Assembly (NCBI GenBank): GCA_034436035.1
Contig: DAOTVW010000131.1
Span: 1-30,157, forward strand
Origin: UBA4823 sp034436035
Lineage (GTDB): Bacteria > Chloroflexota > Anaerolineae > Anaerolineales > UBA4823
Direction: 5' to 3'
Length of the DNA: 30,157 nt
The notes below the pieces were generated by a model. It was not told the DNA's origin, did not search any database, and was given only the letters and a program-made list of their open reading frames with translations. Both the position numbers and the translations under genes were made by a program. The number at the start of each line of letters is the position of its first letter. Within the stretch, counting starts at the first letter, position 1. Shown here piece by piece: positions 1 to 8,314 of the stretch.

Positions 1-3000
1 GAATGCCATAGCGCCGCCAGATTCAATACGAACTGGCTCATTCTTTTTAGGATCTACGAGGGTATTGTCTCCTACCAGCCCATGTACATCCCAATGAGAA
101 AGCAATGCGTCTGTACCGAAATGCTGACGAGCCTTCTTTTGCAATTCTGGATTGTTGTGCCATTGGCTACCAGAATGTTGCTCTAGGTCAGGGATGTGCT
201 CGGAAACAATATGAGAATCCCCTTCAGGACTATGCACAATAGAGGTATTAGGGAATCTCACGCCAGCATGACGATAAACAACACCAGCAGCGATCTCATT
301 TTGGGCATGATCATGGCTTAGTGCAGGCTTAACCAAGAATTTGCGACCGTCTGAAGATTGACGCCAATTTCCTCCATTAGAGCCAAGAGGACCATGAATT
401 TGAGGCATACGCTGAAGCTCATTGTACGAAGGCATAGGACGACTAAGGGTTGGGTCGTTATAGGTTTTATCACCCAAGTTTTGAGATGCAAATCTGTGGA
501 GATTCTGTTCCTTTTCCCAAGTTTCTACCGGTGGAATGATACGGTTACCGTCTTCGTCCAGAGCATTACCCTTGATCCAATCACAGTGAGGCCATGCATC
601 AATCATAGTCTCATCGTTTTCATCTTCATTTTTGGAAGCTATACGAGCACCGAGTTTTTCTGTGAAACCGCTATCTTTGAAGATATTCTTGGGGTGCTTC
701 TTAACACATTGTTCGTCTGGACAATATACATGACCATTTGAGTGACCACCCCAAAAATGATCTTCTTTAATCTGATGGATTTTGCATGCTGGACACCCAC
801 CTACGTTTTTTCCCTCGTGTTCGCCCCCATAGTGCTCCACATTTAATTGAGTGTGCTTTGTCTTGCTTTCTTCAGATTCGGGGCCTTTGGCTACCTGATT
901 AAACTTTTCATTTAACACCTGCCCTTGATTAAACTCAGAAATAGATTTCTCAGTAGGGGCCGTGGTGTGATTGCAATGAGCACAATTCTGGTGAAGATTG
1001 ATGTGGAATCCATTCTTGTGATCCTGATGGATTAAGCTACAAGCTGGGCAGCGACTATTTTTATCTGGCTTGCTGTGCTCACCCTTCTGATGCTCACCTA
1101 ACAAACCCCAATCATCAGGCGCCAATCCACCGTGTTCCGACTTATGAACCAAACCAGCTTGTGCTTGAGATCCATAATCGGGTTCTTCATCCTTAGGCAT
1201 AGCTACAGGAGGATTAGAAGATCCCTTAGATTTGCAATGAGGGCAATGAGCATTAGGGCTGCCATCGTGCTCACCATCTAAATGATCAGCTTCTATATCG
1301 TCACATGCAGGACAACCCTTTTCGGCTCCATAAGTATCATGATCCCCCAAACTATGATGCTCTAAATGAGCATGCTCAAGAGGACCCCAATTCTTATCTA
1401 TGCCGGTAAATTTGCCGGTTTCTTTGGCGTTATTTACCTCTTCGCTATAACTAGGGGTATAGCCATGCTTTGATGGAGTCGATGGAGAAAGCGCATCATT
1501 CAACTTGTCCAATGAATCTTGCGAAATATTTGGCTTAGGCTTATTCTGCTTACAGGCAGGACAGGTTGCTTTTGGATTATCCTGGTGTAGACCATCAGCA
1601 TGATCAGATAGACCCTTTTGCTCATGGAATTTATATTTCTCGCCATTAGAGGTTACGTTATCTACCTCTTGCTGAGGGGTAGCCTTGAGTAGGCCTTTGT
1701 TTTGAGCCCAATCATGATAATACTGCTTGGTCCATCCATCACCCTTATAACGGACCTGGGCATGGCCCTTTCCTCCAATGACCACAAATTCGTTTTCACT
1801 TTGTACCCCGGGGCCGGTTCCCTCTCCAACAGAAAACACATGCTCTTTGGGAACTACAGCATGGAACGCATGACCATAATCTCCACCACCAAAACCAGAA
1901 GCGGTATAGCTACTAGACGACCAAGATGAAAGAGGTTGCATACTAATTGGCTTAGATTCCTGGGCATCTCCTGAAAGCTCATGATCTCGGATATCTTTGC
2001 TTGGATGCAAACCTAAAGGAACGGCTTCTGGACCACCATAACCTTTATGAGCACGGTGCAAAGCTACATGATCTACACCTGCTTGACTTAACTTGTCTTG
2101 TGTATCTTTGTAAACTGAGTCTAAATAGTGGTGGAAGAATGGCTTATTTTCATGATATTCATCCATTCCGTTTTCCCATGGGGTTGGCTCTTCATGACCA
2201 TAACGTTCAATGTGGTCATCGTGACCATGCTTTTTGATATGAGCCATCAAATTGCTGTCTACGCCGAAATGCTCCGAGGCAGCTTTTTGTAGAGCGATAG
2301 AACTCTGTTCACTATCACCAGATGTTGAATTCCATGTTTGGCTGTAGTTTGCTACGTGTTTCTTGAGATGATTCTCATAATCTTCTCTTGTAGGTTCTGC
2401 TTTGGGGAAAGTATTGTGTGCAAAATCAGAATAAAGAGGCGGATGAGGAGGAGCGGGTGTATCCAATAGTTTATGCATCACCTTGGTTTTGGCGTCCCCC
2501 CAATGCCCCATATCGTCAATATCTTTATGAGAATTTACATGATAGTGACTCTTCAATTTGCCGTGAAGATCAGCTAATTCTTCCATAGCATAATTCTCTC
2601 CATAAGGAGATACGACTTTTTTATCCTCGGATGTGAAATGCTTATCGGCCCAATCCTGAAGTTTTTGCCCGTGCTGACTAATAGCCTGATTATATCCCTC
2701 GTTATCGTGTATCTTATCACTATAAAAATGCTTCTGATAATGGTTAGTCATCCATTGATGAAGCTCGGGGTCTTTTTGCGCACGATCATAAAGATCCTGA
2801 GCGGTGTGCATATATACTTCGTCAGAAGGAGTCTCAGTAATATTTAGGCGAGCATCATCGGTCTTATTTTGGAGGTTCTTGTAATCGGGATTATTTTTAT
2901 GATCAGGGAAAAGTGATTCGGGATCGATAGCATGTTCTTTGTTACCTAGATCAGGCTTACGTGGAAGCACCGCCAAAAAATCACGGAGACTCCCATACTT

Positions 3001-4713
3001 CTTAGGGGTATTGGCAGACTGCACAAATGCTGTAAGAGAGCCAGATGATTTTCTGGAAGCTGTAGTAGCCATCTTCAGACCACGGTCATCCACACCCAAA
3101 AAGAATGCTGTGGGATCAGCAGGATCCTCTACCAAAATTGAATTCTCAAAGAAAGAAAGACCATAGCAAGTCTCATAAATGAGAGTTTCCTCAGGCTTGC
3201 CGGTAGAAGCATTGCGGCGAATAAGCTTAGATCCCTTCAATTGAGGTATATGGGCACAATATTCAGCAGGTGTAGTGGCTTTATTACCACATGCCGAGCA
3301 AATAGAATATTGAACATCACAATTATGTACGGCAATATCTGATGCGACATATGAATCATCACCATCTACATCAAAATTATAGACAGGACCACTATATTGA
3401 GATGGGATTATTTTTGTAATTTTTCTCCAAAGCCCATCGGAAGAAAGTTTTTTATTGAAAGAGGCTTGCGTTACCCATTTAGCCCTTTTGTGTAAAGCGC
3501 TTGGAGAATGTTGTTTGATTGGAGGGGTGGCCGCAATACCACAACGAAGCATCAGCATGTGCATTTGTTGTGCTAATGATTCACTAGCAGTTCCTATTTC
3601 AAATCTATTGTCTCTGTAATGACCGTCACCATCAAGCCAACCATTAATGACTTCTCTTTGTACCTCTGTATCCCACGTAAGTACCTCGGGATCAAGGGAC
3701 TTACCCCAAGAATGCTTGCCTCCGTACTGTAAAAATAATTGTGCAAAGTTTATATTATTAACTCTTACTGTTGCACAATTATTTTTAATGTATGGACCAC
3801 AGGGTTTATATCCCATGGATTCAATAAGCTCAATGGTTTCGCTTATATATTCGGTTTCATTGACTGAATAGTTCCACTCTACTGAGATAGGGGTGTCGCC
3901 GTGACGGGTTCGATCATAACCAAAATTACCCTCAGCTAAAAATAACCCCAATAAACGTGCGAAGATCGGATCTCCCGGCTTCCCTTGCTCTTGAAGGGTC
4001 GGAGTGAGCACCTTATCACCGATAATAAGGTCTTTTGCTTCTATCCAATCCTTTTCCCCATTACGATCCACCCAAATTGGGTGCTCTGAAGTAACCATCA
4101 TTGATTGTGATTGACCAACCGTATCAATTTGATAGATAGTTCCCTCATATTCATAATCAAGAGTAAAAGTAACTGGCTCAATTAATCCAGTATGGGTAAG
4201 AACTAAATCCCCTTCAATAATTTTTTCAATCGGCTTATGAGTGCCATCAGCCATTGTAATCATCGTGCCGGGGAGGAAGCAGCCCATCGATGTGCGATCT
4301 ACATGCCCGGCTAAAATAGCCTGAGCAAGCTTAGGAAACTTGACGGCATCTACCTCCATAAGAACCTCAGCCCATGTGTCGGGGGTGCCATCCGAATTAT
4401 GATCCTCATGCAAGGCGGCATCAATGATAACGCCACGAGCCTGCCGATGATCTTCGTTGTGGTGATTTACAAAAACCGGCTTACCAATAAAGGTGAGATA
4501 TGCCTTTTTAATCTCTTCAGCCGGAAAGCAGTCGTAATTATCGTTTGCACGAGAAGAGATGGCTCGACTGCGGACATAAATATAACCGGGCTGAGGCTCA
4601 TATTCGAACACAGCACGGTGAGCTTGCTTATAAAGAGCAGCCGTACGGACAAAACCCGATAACGGCTGCTGCTCTACAGATAAAGTTAATAGATCGGCAA
4701 TTTTAGTTAGCAT
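1..4713 (-). CDS. Capsid maturation protease polyprotein with intein, ART-like domain, zinc repeats and kinase-like domain (partial)
   Basis: One open frame of 1571 codons runs from an ATG at 4713 off the left edge. Residues 1-144 plus the part after the intein match phage prohead proteases: IYVRSRAI, GKPVFVNHH (likely catalytic His), and VDRTSMG then CDVQYSICSACG (likely nucleophile Ser in SMGC). Residues 145-464 are an intein. Residues about 860-1000 carry ADP-ribosyltransferase signatures: R887 in LHRAHKGY, SSWSSSS near W931, and SENEF with E973/E975. Residues about 1036-1337 hold zinc-type repeats. Residues about 1440-1571 resemble a HipA/PI-kinase-like fold: KFLVKP, NEIAAGVVYRH, DALLSHWDVHG, ESGGAMAF. 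The protease would act in prohead assembly; ART and kinase-like roles are inferred from motifs. The ribosome site is weak. Downstream gene of the minus-strand operon. Protease assignment is firm, other domains moderate. Confidence 0.85.
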   Translation of the reverse strand, partial: MLTKIADLLTLSVEQQPLSGFVRTAALYKQAHRAVFEYEPQPGYIYVRSRAISSRANDNYDCFPAEEIKKAYLTFIGKPVFVNHHNEDHRQARGVIIDAALHEDHNSDGTPDTWAEVLMEVDAVKFPKLAQAILAGHVDRTSMGCFLPGTMITMADGTHKPIEKIIEGDLVLTHTGLIEPVTFTLDYEYEGTIYQIDTVGQSQSMMVTSEHPIWVDRNGEKDWIEAKDLIIGDKVLTPTLQEQGKPGDPIFARLLGLFLAEGNFGYDRTRHGDTPISVEWNYSVNETEYISETIELIESMGYKPCGPYIKNNCATVRVNNINFAQLFLQYGGKHSWGKSLDPEVLTWDTEVQREVINGWLDGDGHYRDNRFEIGTASESLAQQMHMLMLRCGIAATPPIKQHSPSALHKRAKWVTQASFNKKLSSDGLWRKITKIIPSQYSGPVYNFDVDGDDSYVASDIAVHNCDVQYSICSACGNKATTPAEYCAHIPQLKGSKLIRRNASTGKPEETLIYETCYGLSFFENSILVEDPADPTAFFLGVDDRGLKMATTASRKSSGSLTAFVQSANTPKKYGSLRDFLAVLPRKPDLGNKEHAIDPESLFPDHKNNPDYKNLQNKTDDARLNITETPSDEVYMHTAQDLYDRAQKDPELHQWMTNHYQKHFYSDKIHDNEGYNQAISQHGQKLQDWADKHFTSEDKKVVSPYGENYAMEELADLHGKLKSHYHVNSHKDIDDMGHWGDAKTKVMHKLLDTPAPPHPPLYSDFAHNTFPKAEPTREDYENHLKKHVANYSQTWNSTSGDSEQSSIALQKAASEHFGVDSNLMAHIKKHGHDDHIERYGHEEPTPWENGMDEYHENKPFFHHYLDSVYKDTQDKLSQAGVDHVALHRAHKGYGGPEAVPLGLHPSKDIRDHELSGDAQESKPISMQPLSSWSSSSYTASGFGGGDYGHAFHAVVPKEHVFSVGEGTGPGVQSENEFVVIGGKGHAQVRYKGDGWTKQYYHDWAQNKGLLKATPQQEVDNVTSNGEKYKFHEQKGLSDHADGLHQDNPKATCPACKQNKPKPNISQDSLDKLNDALSPSTPSKHGYTPSYSEEVNNAKETGKFTGIDKNWGPLEHAHLEHHSLGDHDTYGAEKGCPACDDIEADHLDGEHDGSPNAHCPHCKSKGSSNPPVAMPKDEEPDYGSQAQAGLVHKSEHGGLAPDDWGLLGEHQKGEHSKPDKNSRCPACSLIHQDHKNGFHINLHQNCAHCNHTTAPTEKSISEFNQGQVLNEKFNQVAKGPESEESKTKHTQLNVEHYGGEHEGKNVGGCPACKIHQIKEDHFWGGHSNGHVYCPDEQCVKKHPKNIFKDSGFTEKLGARIASKNEDENDETMIDAWPHCDWIKGNALDEDGNRIIPPVETWEKEQNLHRFASQNLGDKTYNDPTLSRPMPSYNELQRMPQIHGPLGSNGGNWRQSSDGRKFLVKPALSHDHAQNEIAAGVVYRHAGVRFPNTSIVHSPEGDSHIVSEHIPDLEQHSGSQWHNNPELQKKARQHFGTDALLSHWDVHGLVGDNTLVDPKKNEPVRIESGGAMAF
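703..1606 (-). repeat. Array of about seven H-x2-G-x-H...C-P-x-C zinc-type repeats
   Basis: Within the polyprotein, residues about 1036-1337 show repeated units of His-x2-Gly-x-His followed after 6-10 residues by Cys-Pro-x-Cys: DHADGLH..CPAC, GDHDTYG..CPAC, DHLDGEH..CPHC, EHQKGEH..CPAC, DHKNGFH..CAHC, HYGGEHE..CPAC, and a variant GGHSNGH..CPDEQC. Each could hold one zinc ion with two His and two Cys. Spacers are degenerate, so this is a protein repeat rather than a recent DNA duplication. Function unknown. Confidence 0.7.
3322..4281 (-). other. Intein with LAGLIDADG homing endonuclease, inside the capsid protease
   Basis: 320 in-frame residues from Cys1 (codon 4281-4279) to Asn (3324-3322), followed by Cys+1. 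Block A is CFLPGTMITMADG, block B has TSEHPIWV (Thr and His), the two dodecapeptides are LLGLFLAEGNFG and VINGWLDGDGHYR, block F is YNFDVDGDDSYVASD and block G is AVHN before Cys. All splicing residues (Cys1, block B TxxH, penultimate His, terminal Asn, Cys+1) and one acidic residue in each dodecapeptide are present, so splicing and homing both look possible. Removing it joins VDRTSMG to CDVQYSICSACG, the normal protease active-site segment. Confidence 0.95.
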
Positions 4714-4751
4714 CTCATTTTATAACTGCTCTGAGATGTTAGGTGACAGTT

Positions 4752-5039
4752 TTACTTACCAACGACTTCAATACAAGATAAATCCTTGAATGCATTATTT
4801 GCATTATTGATAAAATGTTGCTGGCGGCTAGTCACCGGAGATACCATACCAGTATCTATAAACTTCTTTAATTCATTTCGAATAACATTACCACTGGTAC
4901 AAATCTGATAGGCCGCTTTTTGATTCTGCTGATGAAATTGATACTCAATAGTTTGAACACGCCACAGTCCCACAACAAACATAGCCACAATTAATAGGTA
5001 TACGGCTACTTGTTTTGTAACTGTATTAAAATATCTCAT
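4752..5039 (-). CDS. Small membrane-anchored protein, unknown function
   Basis: 95 residues. An N-terminal hydrophobic segment (about residues 10-26, VAVYLLIVAMFVVGLW) is followed by a polar region with a QQNQ stretch and two Cys, predicting one transmembrane helix with a hydrophilic C-terminal domain. The ATG overlaps the stop of the upstream gene (ATGA). It lies between the wall-hydrolase-like gene and the head protease, so a lysis-accessory role is possible, but no holin or spanin family is recognised. Confidence 0.75.
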   Translation of the reverse strand: MRYFNTVTKQVAVYLLIVAMFVVGLWRVQTIEYQFHQQNQKAAYQICTSGNVIRNELKKFIDTGMVSPVTSRQQHFINNANNAFKDLSCIEVVGK

Positions 5040-5221
5040 ACATTCTCTCTCAATCCATCCTTGCTATGAAAGATAATTTTCTGACGAGAATCAAAAAATC
5101 GAGATTTCTTTATCTTCCTAATAGCTTCTTCCTTGGAAGATAAGTCATATGCAAAAGCTTTACCGGACTTTGTTACATCCACCGTGGATTCACGGCTTTC
5201 GTATAGATCCCAGGTAATCAA
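5036..5221 (-). CDS. Hypothetical protein
   Basis: 61 residues, hydrophilic, rich in Lys, Arg, Ser and Glu (SSKEEAIRKIKKSRFF). No family recognised. Its stop codon overlaps the next start as ATGA and it begins 8 nt after the wall-hydrolase-like gene, so it is translated as part of the leftward operon. Confidence 0.65.
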   Translation of the reverse strand: MITWDLYESRESTVDVTKSGKAFAYDLSSKEEAIRKIKKSRFFDSRQKIIFHSKDGLRENV

Positions 5222-5229
5222 TTTAGTCC

Positions 5230-6144
5230 TTACTGAACGGTAGCGGGAGGATGGGTAAGACCATTCTGATAAGGAATATTGTCATAAGTCTCACTGGTAA
5301 GCACAACCTCATTACCAGCCTTAGAACCAAATACGTCCGATAGCCAGTTTTTGACGTTGTTTAGGTCATCCTGATTGAACAGATGGGTTTTAGAAGAACC
5401 ATTGAACGTAGCACAAGCTCCGTTATCCTTATTCTTTATAATGCAAAACATATCATTATCCTCATATGTAGGGGTTACAACTGTAGGGGTTACAACTGGA
5501 TTTACGATTGGAGTTGGTGTAGGAGCCGGGGTAGGCTGGGTCACAACAGTAGGATTGGTAGAGCTAGGATGCAACCACCCCATATAGCGTGCTCCCATTA
5601 TACTAATATCATAATTACCCATATCTATCCACTGCGTATTATCAGCTTGTGGATAACCACAGGTCCCATCGCAAATATGGGGTCCTACTCCATAGTGGGC
5701 GGAATGAATGAAATACTCAGATGAGGGAATGCCCGCTTTTGTCATCTCATTGCGTACTTGAGTGACCCAGCTAGCTGGACAATAAATTTCAGGGATGGTT
5801 ACCCCAATAGCTTTAGCGAGGTGCCAATAATTAGGACAATCGGCAGGAGTACCATTACCCCATTCACAGTCATACATATCGGCTGCTAAAGCCTGCGTAG
5901 TAATGGTCTTAATAGAAGCACCTGCAAAATCTGTCTTTACTGCATTGAGATTAACATATGCACCGTCAATGTAGGCGTAATAAACACTGCCGCCTTTGGG
6001 CATAGCATTTGCTGTTACAGAATCGTAGCCAATGCCATTGGCTACTACCATAGCGGCTAATATAGATGGTAGGTCTAGAGGCTTAAATGTAGGGTGAACA
6101 GGAACCTGAGGAACATATCCGGCTCTCATAGGAATTACTGACAT
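5230..6144 (-). CDS. DUF1906/GH25-like glycoside hydrolase domain protein, possible endolysin
   Basis: 304 residues from the ATG at 6144, chosen over an ATG at 6192 because GGGAAAGGA sits just upstream. Residues about 35-200 resemble the DUF1906 glycoside-hydrolase-like TIM barrel of actinobacterial and phage wall proteins: GIGYDSVTANAMPKGG, YAYIDGAYVNL, the acidic MYDCEWG segment, a Cys-rich patch (CDGTCGYP) and WIDMGNYDIS. A Pro/Thr linker (PTPAPTPTPIV) leads to a C-terminal domain of about 75 residues that may bind wall or tail. No signal peptide is seen. It could be an endolysin or a tail-associated lysin; the family link is by motif only. Confidence 0.7.
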   Translation of the reverse strand: MSVIPMRAGYVPQVPVHPTFKPLDLPSILAAMVVANGIGYDSVTANAMPKGGSVYYAYIDGAYVNLNAVKTDFAGASIKTITTQALAADMYDCEWGNGTPADCPNYWHLAKAIGVTIPEIYCPASWVTQVRNEMTKAGIPSSEYFIHSAHYGVGPHICDGTCGYPQADNTQWIDMGNYDISIMGARYMGWLHPSSTNPTVVTQPTPAPTPTPIVNPVVTPTVVTPTYEDNDMFCIIKNKDNGACATFNGSSKTHLFNQDDLNNVKNWLSDVFGSKAGNEVVLTSETYDNIPYQNGLTHPPATVQ

Positions 6145-6196
6145 ACAAATCCTTTCCCTTCGCCCTATGTAGGCTCTAGACCTACCTAGCACAGGA

Positions 6197-6385
6197 TTAC
6201 TTGATGTTACCTAACGTTTCCCGAATTTCGGCAAAAGTTTGTTCTCTTACCAGTTTACCGTCTATAAATACATCTTGCAACAAATCAAATGAAGATAAAT
6301 TTCGAGCCGAGAGAGGAACAACAATCTTGGATTCACAGTTTGGATAAGACTCAATCTTTACGGGGGTATCATTGACAGTAATCAT
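6197..6385 (-). CDS. Hypothetical protein
   Basis: 62 residues (MITVNDTPVKIESYPNC...). GGGAG about 8 nt before the ATG serves as ribosome site, and the start overlaps the stop of the upstream zinc-finger gene as ATGA. Predicted small beta-rich protein; no family recognised. Confidence 0.65.
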   Translation of the reverse strand: MITVNDTPVKIESYPNCESKIVVPLSARNLSSFDLLQDVFIDGKLVREQTFAEIRETLGNIK

Positions 6386-6543
6386 TTAGGCACTCCCTGC
6401 AAAATACGATTGGTGCGACAAGGCCACGACTGCCTACATTCAGCGCAGATATGATATCCAGTGTCCTTATCCCTGTTTGTGTAGAGGAATTCCATAAAAT
6501 GGATAGCCCGAATGGCTTCTACCGCACAGGTAGCATTTGTCAT
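6382..6543 (-). CDS. Small Cys-rich putative zinc-binding protein
   Basis: 53 residues. The C-terminal half contains HICAECRQSWPC, and a further Cys lies near the N-terminus (MTNATCAVEAI), a plausible zinc site. Both ends overlap neighbours as ATGA, which supports translation despite the small size. Function unknown. Confidence 0.65.
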   Translation of the reverse strand: MTNATCAVEAIRAIHFMEFLYTNRDKDTGYHICAECRQSWPCRTNRILQGVPK

Positions 6544-6788
6544 GCAGCATCTTCCTCCTCAACATTGAGGCTACCATTCTTCTTATTGATCTTGGCGGCA
6601 AAAAGCTTCGGACCGTACTTCTTATAATCCTCAGCCACAAGGCTATTTATGAGGGTAGCAGCGGTGGGTCCATTAGGAGCCATAACCATAAACTCATGCT
6701 CGTGAAGATGGCGATCCTCACCATAGACCTTACGAACCGAACGAAACTGACGAAGCTCGCCATAGTTCTTAACACTGAAAAAGTTCAT
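6540..6788 (-). CDS. Hypothetical protein
   Basis: 82 residues, charged, with an acidic tail (VEEEDAA). No known motif seen. It overlaps the end of the kinase gene by 20 nt and the following zinc-finger start by 4 nt, so it belongs to the same leftward operon. Confidence 0.65.
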   Translation of the reverse strand: MNFFSVKNYGELRQFRSVRKVYGEDRHLHEHEFMVMAPNGPTAATLINSLVAEDYKKYGPKLFAAKINKKNGSLNVEEEDAA

Positions 6789-7245
6789 TGATTTTCTTAT
6801 CCTTTAGTCCGATCCAAACGCCATCTGCGTCGAACCATTTGTTGTACATATTGTCGATAACTTCATCGGGCACCCTAGTATATCCGGTCCTACCCGCATT
6901 CCTCTCAAAACAAACATTACGAGGAACATCAAGAAAAGATTTGATAACCAATTCAGCCTTAGGATTAAATCCACAATACTCGATCTGATATTTAACCGTA
7001 GCAGGATTCAGATGGGTATTGTGAACAATGATATTTCGTAGCTGAGAGTGAGTCTCACAGATAATCGCCTGCTGAATTCGGGTAGCCAAATTCTCATTGG
7101 TTTTCGAGAATTTGCTTTGGAAGAGAGTGGCCCTAATCTCATCCAAAGAGACTAGGACCAAGCTCGGATCCAAATTCTGCTGCTGGCGAGCCCAAGTGCT
7201 CTTGCCCGAACCAGGCAGCCCTACCGTCATGATGATCTTAGGCAA
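6769..7245 (-). CDS. Polynucleotide kinase-like P-loop ATPase
   Basis: 158 residues. Walker A is GLPGSGKST at residues 9-17. VLVSLDEIRATLF supplies the Asp-x-x-Arg found after the P-loop in T4 PseT-type 5' polynucleotide kinases, IIVHNTHLNP resembles the DN/T-T-N element, and RNVCFERNAGR resembles the lid arginines. T4 Pnkp has about 300 residues with a C-terminal 3' phosphatase; this protein is a kinase domain only. It would phosphorylate 5'-OH RNA or DNA ends. Two RNA ligases encoded at 25758 and 27265 make a tRNA-repair role attractive, though it lies in a different operon. Confidence 0.85.
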   Translation of the reverse strand: MPKIIMTVGLPGSGKSTWARQQQNLDPSLVLVSLDEIRATLFQSKFSKTNENLATRIQQAIICETHSQLRNIIVHNTHLNPATVKYQIEYCGFNPKAELVIKSFLDVPRNVCFERNAGRTGYTRVPDEVIDNMYNKWFDADGVWIGLKDKKINELFQC

Positions 7246-7531
7246 CCTTCTGCACCTCCCTGGCGAAATTCAGCGCAGCAGAGCGATCCCGAGCACGACG
7301 CTCCTGGGCGCTCTCAGCAGGAACAAAAGCCTCAGAGGTAGATAGGTCCAGTCGTCTAGACATAAATTCCTCGAAGCGGAAAGAGGCGGTGAGACTCAAA
7401 AGCTCACTCCGGATCAGACCCGGATTGTGAAGACCCATGACACCCGGTATTTTCTCCTCCATCCCGAGATGACGGACCATGCCAAAAAGCTGCTCGTTGG
7501 TGAGCGCTGTACCGTCCACATTCCTGTTCAT
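7238..7531 (-). CDS. Hypothetical protein, probably from a leaderless transcript
   Basis: 97 residues from the ATG at 7531. An upstream in-frame ATG at 7549 would overlap the -10 element, whereas the chosen ATG lies exactly 6 nt after TATAAT. The C-terminal part is helical and Arg/Glu-rich (ESAQERRARDRSAALNFAREV). No family recognised. Overlaps the kinase start by 8 nt. Confidence 0.65.
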   Translation of the reverse strand: MNRNVDGTALTNEQLFGMVRHLGMEEKIPGVMGLHNPGLIRSELLSLTASFRFEEFMSRRLDLSTSEAFVPAESAQERRARDRSAALNFAREVQKVA

Positions 7532-7537
7532 ATATTG

Positions 7538-7566
7538 ATTATACCCCATTTAAAAGAAAGTTTAAA
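7538..7566 (-). promoter_or_regulatory. Promoter GTTTAAA / TATAAT, leaderless type
   Basis: On the minus strand, TTTAAA (7566-7561), 17 nt, TATAAT (7543-7538), then 6 nt to the ATG at 7531. Same geometry as the promoters on the plus strand. It overlaps the 3' end of the 7562-7693 gene. Confidence 0.6.
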
Positions 7567-7693
7567 CCCACGGATATCCTTGATACCATCCATGCTTACA
7601 TCGATGGACACCAGTTTCCTCATTTACACTTACGTAGTGGCGTCTAGAAAAAAAGCAATGAATCAGCCACCCCCAAGTAGTGTACTTTTTCAT
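7562..7693 (-). CDS. Small Trp/Cys/His-containing protein
   Basis: 43 residues starting MKKYTTWGWLIHCFFSRR and ending CKHGWYQGYPWV. The ATG overlaps the upstream stop as ATGA, the main support for it being translated. Possible Cys/His metal site; no family recognised. Confidence 0.5.
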   Translation of the reverse strand: MKKYTTWGWLIHCFFSRRHYVSVNEETGVHRCKHGWYQGYPWV

Positions 7694-7980
7694 CCGAACC
7701 AATCCTCCAGCATGGATGCTGCGCCATCCTCATCCTCACCCATCATTTCATAGGCCGCCTGGATGATCTGATTATTCTCATTTGGATCATTGAGAGTATC
7801 AGGATTGCACCGAGCATCATAAGACTTGATAGCTGGGCATCCGATGCGATAAAACTCCTTGTGGACCTCACGGCGGCGCTGCTCGTAGGTTCCACCCTCC
7901 TCCTCGACACGGGCTAGAGCCTCTTCGTTCAGACAGTCCATGTCCCACGGCTCACGGCACTTCGGGCAGTAAATATCCAT
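7690..7980 (-). CDS. Putative zinc-ribbon protein
   Basis: 96 residues. The N-terminus MDIYCPKCREPWDMDC gives a CxxC pair and a third Cys, with further Cys residues at RIGCPAI and DARCNP, consistent with one zinc site. The C-terminus is acidic (GEDEDGAASMLEDWF). Such proteins are common in actinophages; the role is unknown. Confidence 0.7.
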   Translation of the reverse strand: MDIYCPKCREPWDMDCLNEEALARVEEEGGTYEQRRREVHKEFYRIGCPAIKSYDARCNPDTLNDPNENNQIIQAAYEMMGEDEDGAASMLEDWFG

Positions 7981-7997
7981 GGTGTAACTCTACCCCC

Positions 7998-8240
7998 CTA
8001 ACTCAGGATCCAATCACGGGCACCATCAAGATCCACTTCCACATCTACTGTGTCTCGTAGCTCTTCGATGCTTTCAATGAATTTCAATGGATCTCTAAGC
8101 CCTATGAAGCGGATGAGCCTCATGATCTCGCTCAGAGGTGCGTCATCATAAGAGCCGTCGCTGTTTTGGTCCCCCCAGATGGTAGAGAGGGGGACAGTGA
8201 CGCTCCCAGAGACACGAAGGGTGACAGTACGCTCGTCCAT
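7998..8240 (-). CDS. Hypothetical protein, first gene of the leftward operon
   Basis: 80 residues, acidic, with a beta-rich start (TVTLRVSGSVTVPLS) and an Asp-rich C-terminal half. Its ATG lies 7 nt after a TAGAGA -10 element, with no clear Shine-Dalgarno site. No family recognised. Confidence 0.65.
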   Translation of the reverse strand: MDERTVTLRVSGSVTVPLSTIWGDQNSDGSYDDAPLSEIMRLIRFIGLRDPLKFIESIEELRDTVDVEVDLDGARDWILS

Positions 8241-8247
8241 GCCTGAG

Positions 8248-8276
8248 TCTCTACCCTGAGGGACCTCATCTAAAAC
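8248..8276 (-). promoter_or_regulatory. Promoter of the leftward operon
   Basis: Minus strand: GTTTTAG, about 16 nt, TAGAGA (8253-8248), then 7 nt to the ATG at 8240. It stands back-to-back with the promoter at 8281, making 8241-8314 a compact divergent control region. Confidence 0.5.
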
Positions 8277-8280
8277 TATG

Positions 8281-8308
8281 TTTCAGAACATCTTGGATGT
8301 GGTAAGGT
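8281..8308 (+). promoter_or_regulatory. Promoter GTTTCAG / TAAGGT, leaderless type
   Basis: TTTCAG at 8281-8286, 16 nt, TAAGGT at 8303-8308, then 6 nt (TAGCCC) to the ATG at 8315. No Shine-Dalgarno site fits in the gap. Confidence 0.6.
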
Positions 8309-8314
8309 TAGCCC

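Noticed and set aside
358..3871. Several plus-strand ORFs opposite the head protein
   Set aside because: The minus frame is a single long ORF with recognisable domains; the plus frames are its shadows.
8281..8302. Riboswitch or long leader upstream of 8315
   Set aside because: The space between the -10 element and the ATG is only 6 nt, leaving no room for a leader.
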